Assembly: GCA_002495065.1 (NCBI GenBank) | Contig: DADT01000042.1 | Span: 49,492-58,239, forward strand | Source of the DNA: Methanoregula sp. UBA471 | GTDB lineage: Archaea; Halobacteriota; Methanomicrobia; Methanomicrobiales; Methanospirillaceae | Length of the DNA: 8,748 bases | Reading direction: 5' to 3' | Part shown: in pieces, positions 1 through 6,329 of the stretch | Numbering within the stretch: position 1 is the stretch's first letter | Layout of the letters: every line of letters begins with the position of its first letter | Notes under the pieces: generated by a model | Databases searched by the model: none | What the model saw: the letters and a program-made list of their open reading frames with translations, nothing else | Told to the model about the DNA's origin: nothing | Program-made: the position numbers and the translations under genes

Positions 1-148
1 GCATCATCTGCTGCTGGGCACCTTCACCGCAGTCAAAAAGGAGCGTATCAGACCCATGGCGGATCATGATACAGGGCGGGTTGCGCAGGGGAGTCGGGAG
101 CGCCCCTGCAGTGCCGAGAAAGTAGACCTGGAGTGTCTCGCCGCTCAT
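1..148 (-). CDS. rnz: Ribonuclease Z, N-terminal part (runs off the window)
   Basis: The first 49 codons of tRNA 3'-processing endoribonuclease Z, a cytoplasmic metallo-beta-lactamase-fold enzyme that cuts pre-tRNA after the discriminator base. The minus strand from the ATG at 148-146 gives a protein starting MSGETLQVYFLGTAG, then PTPLRNPP (residues 18-25) and LLFDCGEGAQQQMM (36-49). FLGTxGxxPT...RN and LFDCGEGxQ are the hallmark N-terminal RNase Z blocks. The catalytic HxHxDH motif would lie beyond the window edge and cannot be checked. The start is supported by an AGGAG-type ribosome binding site 10 bases upstream and by an ATGA overlap with the stop of the preceding TIM-barrel gene. It is the last visible gene of a four-gene operon and has no promoter of its own that I can see. 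The match to the family N-terminus is direct; activity is inferred. Confidence 0.93.
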   Translation of the reverse strand, partial: MSGETLQVYFLGTAGALPTPLRNPPCIMIRHGSDTLLFDCGEGAQQQMM

Positions 149-918
149 TGAAAATATCTCCTGAATACCGCGAGACTCTTCTTTGCCTCCTCAATTGATC
201 GTCCCTCGATGACCACAATGCCGTTGTATTTTTCGGCAATCGTCTTTCCGACTGCCGGCCAGGGAATAGTCCCGTCACCCAGTGCGAGGTGCTGATCAGA
301 CATGCCGTTGTTGTCATGGATATGAATGTGATGGGCTTTGTCCACGTGCCGGAGAAAATTATCAACATTCCCGATGGTGTTGGCATGCCCGAAATCAAAG
401 GTCATTCCGATGCCCTCAATTCCTTCGGTCATTCCTATCAGCTCGTCGGGAACACGGCAGAGGAATTCCTTAATACCGATCATATTTTCAAGACAGGCAA
501 GTACGGAGTGCTCCTGTGCATATTTCCCAATCTGCCTGAGCGCTTCCTTCTGGAGATCCCAGACCTTCTGTGGCATCAGTTTGCCGACAGGAGACAGGTA
601 ACCGGGATGGATGGTAACCCGGTCGGTGAGCTCTGATGCATGCTTGATACAGGTGCAGATCTGTCGTATCGATTCATGCCAGATCGGATCGTTGAGCGTG
701 GCAAGGTTCAGGTCACCGTAAGGTGCATGAACCGTCACGGTAAGTCCTGTAGCTGCGATCATCTCCTCAATTTTAGAAAAACAGGCCGGGTTATCGAGCC
801 GGTAGTTGCCATCGCAGACAATTTCCCAGCCCTCGTATCCTGCATCCCCGATACCATACACCCAGGAGATATCTTCCCAGACCTTTGCAGATGAGGAAAA
901 ATAGGGTTTGAGTGTCAT
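145..918 (-). CDS. TIM-barrel metalloenzyme, endonuclease IV / sugar phosphate isomerase family
   Basis: A 257-residue protein of the AP-endonuclease-2 / xylose-isomerase-like TIM-barrel superfamily. The family includes endonuclease IV, which repairs abasic sites in DNA, and sugar isomerases and epimerases. Candidate metal ligands appear in the order and context known from endonuclease IV: H64 (VTVHAPYGDL), H104 (TIHPGY), E144 (LENM), D175 and H178 (FDFGHAN), H199 or H201 (HIHIHD), D208 and H210 (DQH) and E238 (VIEGR). That is the full set used for a trinuclear zinc site, and the protein is only about 25 residues shorter than E. coli Nfo. GDGTIPW (214-220) is also common in isomerase-like members, so the substrate is open. 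The start ATG (918-916) has GGAG 7 bases upstream and overlaps the UPF0200 stop as ATGA; its own stop overlaps the rnz start the same way. The superfamily is certain and the reaction is not. Confidence 0.85.
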   Translation of the reverse strand: MTLKPYFSSSAKVWEDISWVYGIGDAGYEGWEIVCDGNYRLDNPACFSKIEEMIAATGLTVTVHAPYGDLNLATLNDPIWHESIRQICTCIKHASELTDRVTIHPGYLSPVGKLMPQKVWDLQKEALRQIGKYAQEHSVLACLENMIGIKEFLCRVPDELIGMTEGIEGIGMTFDFGHANTIGNVDNFLRHVDKAHHIHIHDNNGMSDQHLALGDGTIPWPAVGKTIAEKYNGIVVIEGRSIEEAKKSLAVFRRYFQ

Positions 919-1463
919 GGATCGCTCCGGATCCCGTCAAGGAGTTTGTGCACGGCCACAGAAAATTCATCGAGAGTACCGTTGTTCTCTATCCGGAGGT
1001 CAGCCAGTTCCAGAGCCCTGCCAAGACCCCATCCAAGCTCCCGTTCGTCCCGGGTGCAGAGTTCCCCTGCGGTCTGGAAATCATCCGAACGGCCCCGTGC
1101 CACAACCCGCGACAACCGGTTCCCGAATGAAGAATCGATCCTTACCAGCGTGAACCCGGGGAAAACCTTTTGGAACAGCTTCACCTCAGCGTCTCCCCGG
1201 ATGCCATCGATGAGGACAAGCGGGCCTGTCTGGCGCCCGACTTCCGGTATGCAGAGCTGCCCGATCGCATCCATGCCCCGTTCCACTCTGAGCCGGTTTG
1301 CCGTGGCTCCGAAATTGGTATCAGTAGGTTCCAGTCCTGACGCTTTCACCGCGTTCCGGATCATATCTCCCATGACAACAACGGGTATACCCATTTCGGA
1401 CGCGATCCTCGCAAACTCGCCTTTTCCGCTTGCGGGCATACCGACAACTCCAATCACTTTCAT
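915..1463 (-). CDS. UPF0200 family P-loop protein, nucleotide/dephospho-CoA kinase-like
   Basis: A 182-residue P-loop protein of the archaeal UPF0200 family, related to dephospho-CoA kinase and adenylate kinase; its substrate is, as far as I know, undefined. The Walker A motif is GMPASGKG (residues 8-15, K14). GIPVVVMGDMIR (25-36) resembles the substrate-binding part of nucleoside monophosphate kinases. VLIDGIRG (83-90) is the Walker B-like strand with D86. RLSRVVARGRSDD (116-128) looks like an Arg-rich lid, and ADLRIENNGTLDEF (154-167) matches the C-terminal signature of dephospho-CoA kinase-like folds. The protein is soluble, with no signal peptide or membrane segment. The start ATG (1463-1461) has GAGAGGG a few bases upstream and overlaps the stop of the radical SAM gene; its stop overlaps the TIM-barrel start. 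The family is clear from sequence; kinase activity is inferred. Confidence 0.88.
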   Translation of the reverse strand: MKVIGVVGMPASGKGEFARIASEMGIPVVVMGDMIRNAVKASGLEPTDTNFGATANRLRVERGMDAIGQLCIPEVGRQTGPLVLIDGIRGDAEVKLFQKVFPGFTLVRIDSSFGNRLSRVVARGRSDDFQTAGELCTRDERELGWGLGRALELADLRIENNGTLDEFSVAVHKLLDGIRSDP

Positions 1464-2248
1464 GGACCCTCTCTGCCTTTATAGATAATTTCTCCCACTT
1501 CGCGCGTGCGTATCCTGACCTTTCTTCCCAGTTTGTCCGCAATCCGTTTAATCTCATCCAATGTCAGAGGATGATAATTTTCCTGGAGTTGCCGCTTTCT
1601 TTCCCTGTATTCCCCTTCTGTCATGTTCAGGGGGAGAGTTGTCAGCCGTAAAATTTTGTGTTCACCCTGCTGGAGGACAAGAGGTATCTTACCAGTAAGT
1701 TTTGAAATTTCTTCAATGTATTCTTCATTTTCGTAAAAAATGGTAATTACAACCTCGAATTCCGTAAGAATATTTCTGGCGTAGGCATTCTTACAGAGAG
1801 TAAAAGATTTACGGACATTTCTCTCGTAATTTTCAAAATTAAAACCGCTTTCCTGTTGACCTGAATACCCTTCAAAGCGCGACTTAAAGTCCAGTGCAAC
1901 TTTATCAACCAGTCGTTCTTCAAGTAACTGCCCCAGCGTGTCAGGAAACAGGCCATTTGTCTGAATGCCGACATCAAGGTTAATCCCTTTTGCATACCGG
2001 GCCAGTTCCACCAGAGCTTCCCGTTGCCTTGTTGGTTCCCCTCCGGAAAACATAACGCCGCTGATATAGGGTGATGAGGAGGTAATCATCTCCTTGATCT
2101 CTTCCAGATCCCGAAAATCTTCTCCGGTAAGAATACCTTCGTTCTGGCAATAGGAACACCGTATCGGGCAACCCCGGAAAAAAACTGTACAGACCGCCCG
2201 CCCTCTCCAGTCTATCGTTGAGAGAGGGATAAAGCCCCCGAAATTCAT
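1460..2248 (-). CDS. nrdG: Radical SAM activating protein, NrdG2 type (anaerobic ribonucleotide reductase activase)
   Basis: A 262-residue radical SAM enzyme. The cluster motif is C27-x3-C31-x2-C34 (RGCPIRCSYCQNEG), preceded by the MNFGGFIPLSTIDWRGR start typical of the NrdG2/PflA-like activases. FSGGEPT (68-74) is the SAM-binding GGEP motif and IQTNG (95-99) follows. NrdG makes the glycyl radical on the class III ribonucleotide reductase NrdD. No nrdD is in the window, so the partner is inferred. Residues from about 195 to 262 form a charged C-terminal extension, ending in VRIRTREVGEIIYKGREGP, that is longer than I expect for the family. Upstream in frame there is a stop at 2263-2261, and ATG 2248 has GGTGA 12 bases before it, a slightly long spacing. 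It is the first gene of the operon; its stop overlaps the UPF0200 ATG. A related glycyl-radical activase is the main alternative. Confidence 0.82.
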   Translation of the reverse strand: MNFGGFIPLSTIDWRGRAVCTVFFRGCPIRCSYCQNEGILTGEDFRDLEEIKEMITSSSPYISGVMFSGGEPTRQREALVELARYAKGINLDVGIQTNGLFPDTLGQLLEERLVDKVALDFKSRFEGYSGQQESGFNFENYERNVRKSFTLCKNAYARNILTEFEVVITIFYENEEYIEEISKLTGKIPLVLQQGEHKILRLTTLPLNMTEGEYRERKRQLQENYHPLTLDEIKRIADKLGRKVRIRTREVGEIIYKGREGP

Positions 2249-2270
2249 GTGAATGGTCCATCACCGTGTT

Positions 2271-2280
2271 GTTTTTATCT
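2271..2280 (-). promoter_or_regulatory. Possible TATA-like box for the nrdG-UPF0200-TIM-rnz operon
   Basis: On the minus strand the sequence is AGATAAAAAC, about 25 bases before nrdG. A start site 25 bases downstream would fall almost at the ATG, which conflicts with the GGTGA ribosome binding site at 2265-2261. A second AT-rich box around 2330-2338 would give a leader of about 60 bases. Which one is used cannot be decided from sequence. Confidence 0.3.
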
Positions 2281-2380
2281 TAGAGATTGTTGAGAAGTAT
2301 TTGTTCATGCCGGGTAATCGCTCTCTACAATTATGACTACAATCCCATAATGCTGGCGATACAACTTATGGAACAGGACC

Positions 2381-2390
2381 AGAAAAAAAG
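2381..2390 (-). terminator. T-run terminator after thiC
   Basis: The minus strand has seven consecutive T (2389-2383) eight bases after the thiC stop codon, with no stable hairpin before it. Oligo-T stretches of this kind are the usual archaeal intrinsic termination signal. Position and orientation fit the end of a monocistronic thiC transcript. Confidence 0.5.
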
Positions 2391-2396
2391 TATTGA

Positions 2397-3674
2397 TCAA
2401 AACTGGAAATGCCGGTTGACGATCTTGATCGCGCAGTAATCCCCGCACATGGTGCAGGCATCGGAATCTGCAGGCATCCGTTCCTTCCGGATCGCCCGTG
2501 CCCGGGGTGCGTTGATGGCGACGGCAAACTGGCGTTCCCAGTCAAGGTCGCGGCGGGCATGTCCCATTTCGAGGTCTGCCTGGCGGGTCTTTTTGAGCTT
2601 GATCATATCCCCGACATGAGCAGCGATCCGTGAACTGATCACACCTTCATAGACTTCAGCCGGAGTCGGGAGTGCAAGATGTTCCGCCGGTGTCACATAA
2701 CAGATAAAATCAGCCCCCAGTGAGGATGAGATTGCGGCGCCGATAGCAGCAACCCGGTCATCATACCCGGGAGCGATATCCGTGACAAGAGGTCCGAGCA
2801 TGTAGAATGGCTTGTTATTGGTCACACGCTTCATGAGGGTGACGTTTGCCGCAATTTCATCGATAGGTACATGCCCTGGTCCTTCAACAATCACCTGCAC
2901 GCCCTCGTTATGTGCCTTATCGGCCAGCTCAGCATTGATGAGAAGCTCCTGGACCGCTGCACGGTCGGTGGCATCATGAACAGCGCCTGCCCTCATGCCA
3001 TTTCCCATCGAGAGTGTTACCTCGTGTTCCTTCATGATCTCGAGCAGGTAATCGAATTCGGAATACAGGGGGTTCTCTTTTTCATTGTGGAGCATCCACG
3101 CGGTCATGAATGCCCCGCCACGGGAGACCAGTCCCGCATGCCGGCCCTGGTTTCTGAGACGCTTGACCGTCTCCCAGTTAATACCGGTATGGATCGCCAT
3201 GAAGTTGGTGCCCAGTTTTGCCTGTTCTGCTGTTATCCGGAACAGGTCATCTTCCTTCATATTGACGACAGCGCCGTCTTTCCGTGCCGCTTCAATAAAT
3301 GCCTGGTAGAGGGGAACGCAGCCGACAGAGAGTTCGGTGCTGGCGATAACCTGTTTTCGGATATCGATGAAATCCCCGCCTGTTGAAAGTTCCATTAAGG
3401 TATCTGCCCCGGCAAGTTCTGCCAATCGTGCCTTTTCCAGTTCCTCGGGAATATCCACAATATCCGAAGATGTGCCGATGGATGCATTGACCTTCGTACG
3501 CAGTCCTTCGCCAATGCCGCAGATTTTGACCTTCCGATACGGAGAAACGGGGATGACGATGTGTCCTTCTGCCACTCCGCGCCTGACAAAGTCTTCTGTA
3601 ACTCCTTCCTGCGCTGCAACGATCTTCATCTCTTCAGTGACGATACCATTCCTGGCATCTGTAACAATACTCAT
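2397..3674 (-). CDS. thiC: Phosphomethylpyrimidine synthase ThiC
   Basis: A 425-residue ThiC. This non-canonical radical SAM enzyme rearranges aminoimidazole ribotide into hydroxymethylpyrimidine phosphate, the pyrimidine half of thiamine. Visible landmarks are VNASIGTSSD (62-71), LSTGGDF (96-102), GLVSRGGAFMTAWM (181-194), EGPGHVP (264-270), PFYMLGPLVTDIAPGYDD (289-306) and TPAEHL (328-333). H268 and H332 sit at the conserved zinc-ligand positions, 64 residues apart as in bacterial ThiC. The C-terminal cluster motif is C407-x2-C410-x3-C414 (CTMCGDYC), one residue shorter than the CX2CX4C of the long bacterial enzymes. The length fits the short archaeal/anaerobe form, which lacks the N-terminal domain of the E. 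coli protein (about 630 residues). The start ATG at 3674-3672 has no strong ribosome binding site. The gene stands alone, with its own promoter-like box and terminator, and no TPP-riboswitch core precedes it. Confidence 0.96.
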   Translation of the reverse strand: MSIVTDARNGIVTEEMKIVAAQEGVTEDFVRRGVAEGHIVIPVSPYRKVKICGIGEGLRTKVNASIGTSSDIVDIPEELEKARLAELAGADTLMELSTGGDFIDIRKQVIASTELSVGCVPLYQAFIEAARKDGAVVNMKEDDLFRITAEQAKLGTNFMAIHTGINWETVKRLRNQGRHAGLVSRGGAFMTAWMLHNEKENPLYSEFDYLLEIMKEHEVTLSMGNGMRAGAVHDATDRAAVQELLINAELADKAHNEGVQVIVEGPGHVPIDEIAANVTLMKRVTNNKPFYMLGPLVTDIAPGYDDRVAAIGAAISSSLGADFICYVTPAEHLALPTPAEVYEGVISSRIAAHVGDMIKLKKTRQADLEMGHARRDLDWERQFAVAINAPRARAIRKERMPADSDACTMCGDYCAIKIVNRHFQF

Positions 3675-3711
3675 ACCATACCCGTTGCCATAAAGACAAG
3701 ATAAAGGCTCG

Positions 3712-3722
3712 GTTTTTTAATT
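3712..3722 (-). promoter_or_regulatory. TATA-like box for thiC
   Basis: On the minus strand the sequence is GAATTAAAAAACC. A start site about 25 bases downstream would fall near 3690, giving a leader of roughly 15 bases before the thiC ATG. The box is A-rich instead of a clean archaeal TATA, so confidence is moderate. Confidence 0.4.
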
Positions 3723-3810
3723 CTGAACTAAATCTGGCTTGTTATGGAAACAAGTAAAGTTGAGTTGCGCTAAGTAAGAAAATATTTGTATCCTGATGTG
3801 TCACCGTCTG

Positions 3811-3822
3811 AAAATTTATAAT
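3811..3822 (+). promoter_or_regulatory. TATA-like box for the KimA-like transporter
   Basis: AAAATTTATAAT resembles the methanogen BRE/TATA consensus (A-rich followed by TTTATAT). Transcription would start near 3845, leaving a leader of about 160 bases before the GTG start. The CATATTAA box at 3874-3881 is a weaker alternative that would give a leader of about 105 bases. Confidence 0.45.
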
Positions 3823-3910
3823 GAAATCTGTTCTCCATCCGGGTTACAAAAAAAGAGCAGGCATACCCCGGAAGCATATTAACCACCCTGCGGCTAAAGG
3901 AAAAGTGTTA

Positions 3911-3976
3911 ATGCAAAGACCTTGCCGTGGTCTGAACTATCCCTGTGGCACCTGCAAAAATCCCCACGTTTGTTAA
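3911..3976 (+). CDS. Possible 21-residue Cys-rich small protein or leader peptide
   Basis: An ATG-started ORF of 21 codons plus TAA lies in the transporter leader and ends 31 bases before that gene. The product would be MQRPCRGLNYPCGTCKNPHV followed by a final Cys, so four of 21 residues are Cys (5, 12, 15, 21), including a CGTC knuckle. An AAAGG stretch (3896-3900) lies 10 bases before the ATG, an acceptable ribosome binding site. Small CxxC proteins are common in archaea, and upstream ORFs can regulate the gene that follows. Both ideas are inference. An open frame this short arises easily by chance, and the hairpin at 3917-3933 lies inside it. Confidence 0.25.
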   Translation: MQRPCRGLNYPCGTCKNPHVC

Positions 3977-3994
3977 GAGATTGTAGCGGTTGCC

Positions 3995-4000
3995 GGAAGG
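3995..4000 (+). promoter_or_regulatory. Ribosome binding site that decides the transporter start
   Basis: GGAAGG ends 7 bases before the GTG at 4008 and 10 before the GTG at 4011. The earlier in-frame TTG (3990) would place this site inside the coding region and has no comparable site of its own. An in-frame TAG at 3984-3986 rules out any longer form. Confidence 0.55.
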
Positions 4001-4007
4001 CGGTACC

Positions 4008-5990
4008 GTGGTGGCAAAGGACTCGTGGAACTGGGAGGATATCCGTGCCCGTGCCCGGCACGCAATTATTGGCGCGAAAAAAAACGTTGAAGATCCCGGC
4101 ATATTTCACAAGATTGCACTCTTTCCTCTTCTGGCCTGGATCGGATTGGGGGCTGACGGAGTTTCATCCTCCTCATACGGACCTTCGGAGGCCTTCGTCG
4201 CCCTTGGTGATTACACCTATCTTGCGGTATTCCTTGGTCTGGGAACAGTGCTTACCGTCTTCATTATCTCGTATGCGTACAGCCGCATCATCGAACATTT
4301 TCCCAGCGGCGGGGGCGGGTACATTGTCGCCAACCATACCATCGGGGAGCGTGCAGGGGTCGTCTCGGGTAGTGCCCTTCTGATCGATTATATGCTGACG
4401 ATTACGGTCTCAATTGCAGCATGTGCTGAAGCAATTTTTTCTTTCCTGCCGTATTCGTTCCAGCCGTACAAACTCATGGTTGCCTGCCTGCTCATCCTTA
4501 TCCTGATTGAGATGAACCTGCGGGGAGTAAAAGAGTCGGTCACGATACTCGCTCCAATCTTTCTTGTTTTCATCGGGGCGCATGCCCTGCTGCTGGGCTA
4601 TGGTATTCTGGCCCATGCCCCCCAGATCGCCCCGGTTGCTATTGGAATACAGGAAGGACTTTCCCGCGATATTGCAGCGATCGGTTTTATCGGGGTGCTG
4701 GCAATTTTCCTGCGGGCGTATTCACTGGGTGGTGGCACCTATACCGGGATTGAAGCAGTCGCCAACGGGATGCAGATTATGCGCGAACCCCGGGTGAAGA
4801 CTGGGAAGCGGACAATGCTCTATATGGCCGTCTCCCTTGCCGTCCTTTCCTCAGGCCTCCTTGCCTGCTACCTTCTCTGGAATGTCCGGCCTGTCCCGGG
4901 CCAGACCCTGAACGCAGTCCTCGCGAACAGCATTTTCGGCGGCTGGCCTTTGGGTGGGCTCATCGCCCTCATCATCATCTTTTCCGAAGCAGCCCTGCTG
5001 TTTGTGGCAGCTCAGACCGGGTTCATTGACGGCCCCCGGGTCATGGCAAATATGGCAATCGATTCCTGGCTCCCCCGCTCGTTTGCGCTGCTGTCGGAGC
5101 GCCTCACGATGACCAACGGTATCCTGCTCATGGGGGGGTCAGCACTCTTTGTCATGATTTTCACCCGGGGATCGGTCCTTATCCTGGTCACGATGTATGC
5201 GATCAACGTGTTTCTCACCTTCTCCATCTCGGAGTTCGGTATGTCCCGGTTTTTCTACAGAAACCGTGCAACAGAGAAGGACTGGAAGCGCCACATCCCC
5301 ATTCACCTCATTGGTCTTGTGTTATGCAGCACCATCCTTGCCATCACCCTTTTCGAGAAGCTGGGTCAGGGTGGGTGGCTTACTCTCATGCTGACATCAG
5401 CACTCGTGGGTCTCTGTTTCCTGATCCATGGGCATTATCAGCGGGTAACAAAAGGGTTGAGAAAACTGGACTCACTTCTGGAAGTAATACCCGCGACCGG
5501 GGTAAAGAACACAAATCCTGTCAATCCCCATAAAATGACCGCGGTACAACTCGTAACCGGCTTTCACGGTTTTGGCGTCAATACGTTCTATTCAGTACTG
5601 AAAAATTTTCCAGGCGTATATGAAAATTTCATCTTTGTCTCAATTGCTGTCGTGGATTCCGGAACATTCAAAGGAACTGCGGAACTGAAGGCCCTTTCAG
5701 AATCAACAAGGAATTCACTTATCAGATACGTTGATCTTGCCCGGGAAATGGGCTTTGCTTCCGATTACCGGATGGATATCGGAACTGATGTTGTGGAAAC
5801 AGCAGTTCCGCTGTGCAAAAATATCGCACAGGAATTCCCGAACTCGACCTTCTTCACCGGGCAGATCGTGTTCCGTCATGAAAATCCCTTCCAGAAGATA
5901 CTGCATAACGAGACCGCCTTTGCGATCCAGCGACGGTTGCAGTACAGCGGGATTACGACGGTCATTATGCCGGTCCGTGCGGAAAAATGA
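4008..5990 (+). CDS. APC-superfamily permease, KimA-like probable K+/H+ symporter
   Basis: A 660-residue membrane protein of the amino acid/polyamine/cation (APC) superfamily with about 12 membrane segments between residues 36 and 475, then a soluble C-terminal domain (about 480-660). Similarity to Bacillus subtilis KimA, a K+ importer, is strong in the motifs I can recall: ADGVSSSSYG (TM1; D50 and Y57, spacing as KimA D36/Y43), FPSGGGGYIVAN (98-109), LLIDYMLTITVS (TM3; D127, T131, S135 as KimA D117/T121/S125), TYTGIEAVANG (T246) and MYAINVFLTFSISEFGM (Y397, as KimA Y377). The C-terminal domain after HGHYQRV is the cytosolic part seen in KimA-type proteins. A generic annotation would be amino acid permease; the residue pattern favours potassium. 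GTG 4008 is chosen for its GGAAGG site; TTG 3990 would add six residues. It is monocistronic and divergent from thiC. Confidence 0.85.
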   Translation: MVAKDSWNWEDIRARARHAIIGAKKNVEDPGIFHKIALFPLLAWIGLGADGVSSSSYGPSEAFVALGDYTYLAVFLGLGTVLTVFIISYAYSRIIEHFPSGGGGYIVANHTIGERAGVVSGSALLIDYMLTITVSIAACAEAIFSFLPYSFQPYKLMVACLLILILIEMNLRGVKESVTILAPIFLVFIGAHALLLGYGILAHAPQIAPVAIGIQEGLSRDIAAIGFIGVLAIFLRAYSLGGGTYTGIEAVANGMQIMREPRVKTGKRTMLYMAVSLAVLSSGLLACYLLWNVRPVPGQTLNAVLANSIFGGWPLGGLIALIIIFSEAALLFVAAQTGFIDGPRVMANMAIDSWLPRSFALLSERLTMTNGILLMGGSALFVMIFTRGSVLILVTMYAINVFLTFSISEFGMSRFFYRNRATEKDWKRHIPIHLIGLVLCSTILAITLFEKLGQGGWLTLMLTSALVGLCFLIHGHYQRVTKGLRKLDSLLEVIPATGVKNTNPVNPHKMTAVQLVTGFHGFGVNTFYSVLKNFPGVYENFIFVSIAVVDSGTFKGTAELKALSESTRNSLIRYVDLAREMGFASDYRMDIGTDVVETAVPLCKNIAQEFPNSTFFTGQIVFRHENPFQKILHNETAFAIQRRLQYSGITTVIMPVRAEK

Positions 5991-6062
5991 ATGTTTTGGG
6001 CTCTGTTGAAACTGCAAGATTTCCTCTACAAATTGAAGTAAACAGATGCGAGTAATGGAATG

Positions 6063-6070
6063 TTTTATAC
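6063..6070 (+). promoter_or_regulatory. TATA-like box ahead of the hairpin cluster
   Basis: TTTTATAC lies 73 bases after the transporter stop. A start site about 25 bases downstream would fall at 6090-6095, exactly at the base of hairpin A. There is no protein gene after it, so it would drive an RNA if real. Such AT-rich words are frequent in this spacer. Confidence 0.28.
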
Positions 6071-6093
6071 CTCTTGATTATTTGTGATGAACC

Positions 6094-6125
6094 CCGCCGC
6101 CCCGGACGGGGCGCCTCCGCGGCGG
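6094..6125. repeat. GC-rich hairpin element A
   Basis: A 32-base imperfect palindrome. The perfect 7-bp outer stem pairs CCGCCGC (6094-6100) with GCGGCGG (6119-6125) around an 18-base loop. Inside, CCC (6101-6103) can pair with GGG (6108-6110) across a 4-base loop. It matches element B at 25 of 31 aligned bases, and both are preceded by GATGA. It stands out sharply from the AT-rich surroundings. Confidence 0.72.
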
Positions 6126-6162
6126 ATCAGTGTCAATATGCATATTTGCAAACACCGCACTG

Positions 6163-6196
6163 CCCCGCCGTGCCCCGGAGAGGGACTGAAGCGGGG
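6163..6196. repeat. GC-rich hairpin element C (related in style)
   Basis: A 34-base element with outer stem CCCCGC (6163-6168) pairing with GCGGGG (6191-6196). The interior contains CCCCGGAGAGGGAC, which can form a CCC/GGG inner stem and resembles the CCCCGGAGGGAC of element B. The outer stem differs from A and B, so common ancestry is only suggested. Confidence 0.45.
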
Positions 6197-6329
6197 AACC
6201 CTCAAAAAATTACATGGTTTAATGATTTTCGTGGTTCGGGTGTGTACTCCTGTTCATACATGTTTCTTATGAAAAGTAGCACAACTCCAGTACTCCTGCG
6301 AATTGCCAATCCCGCTATTGAGATGACCT

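Larger units (their letters stand above)
3675..4007. other. Divergent intergenic region between thiC and the KimA-like transporter
   Basis: This 333-base AT-rich stretch separates two divergently transcribed genes. It holds a TATA-like box for thiC (3712-3722, minus), a TATA-like box for the transporter (3811-3822, plus), a second weaker plus-strand box (CATATTAA, 3874-3881), two short inverted repeats (3857-3861 with 3887-3891; 3917-3921 with 3929-3933) and a possible small Cys-rich ORF at 3911-3976. I see no TPP riboswitch core on the minus strand. Confidence 0.7.

Noticed and set aside
2871..3386. A 171-codon plus-strand frame opposite thiC
   Set aside because: It is the antisense shadow of a highly conserved thiC and shows no motif of its own.
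3675..3800. A TPP riboswitch before thiC
   Set aside because: The minus strand lacks the CUGAGA and ACCUGA-type core, and the probable leader is too short.
3990..4007. TTG at 3990 as the transporter start
   Set aside because: TTG is a weak start and has no good ribosome binding site, whereas GTG at 4008 is preceded by GGAAGG.
6244..6298. A 9-base direct repeat, GTACTCCTG, at 6244-6252 and 6290-6298
   Set aside because: It is short, occurs twice only and has no structural context; chance is a fair explanation.
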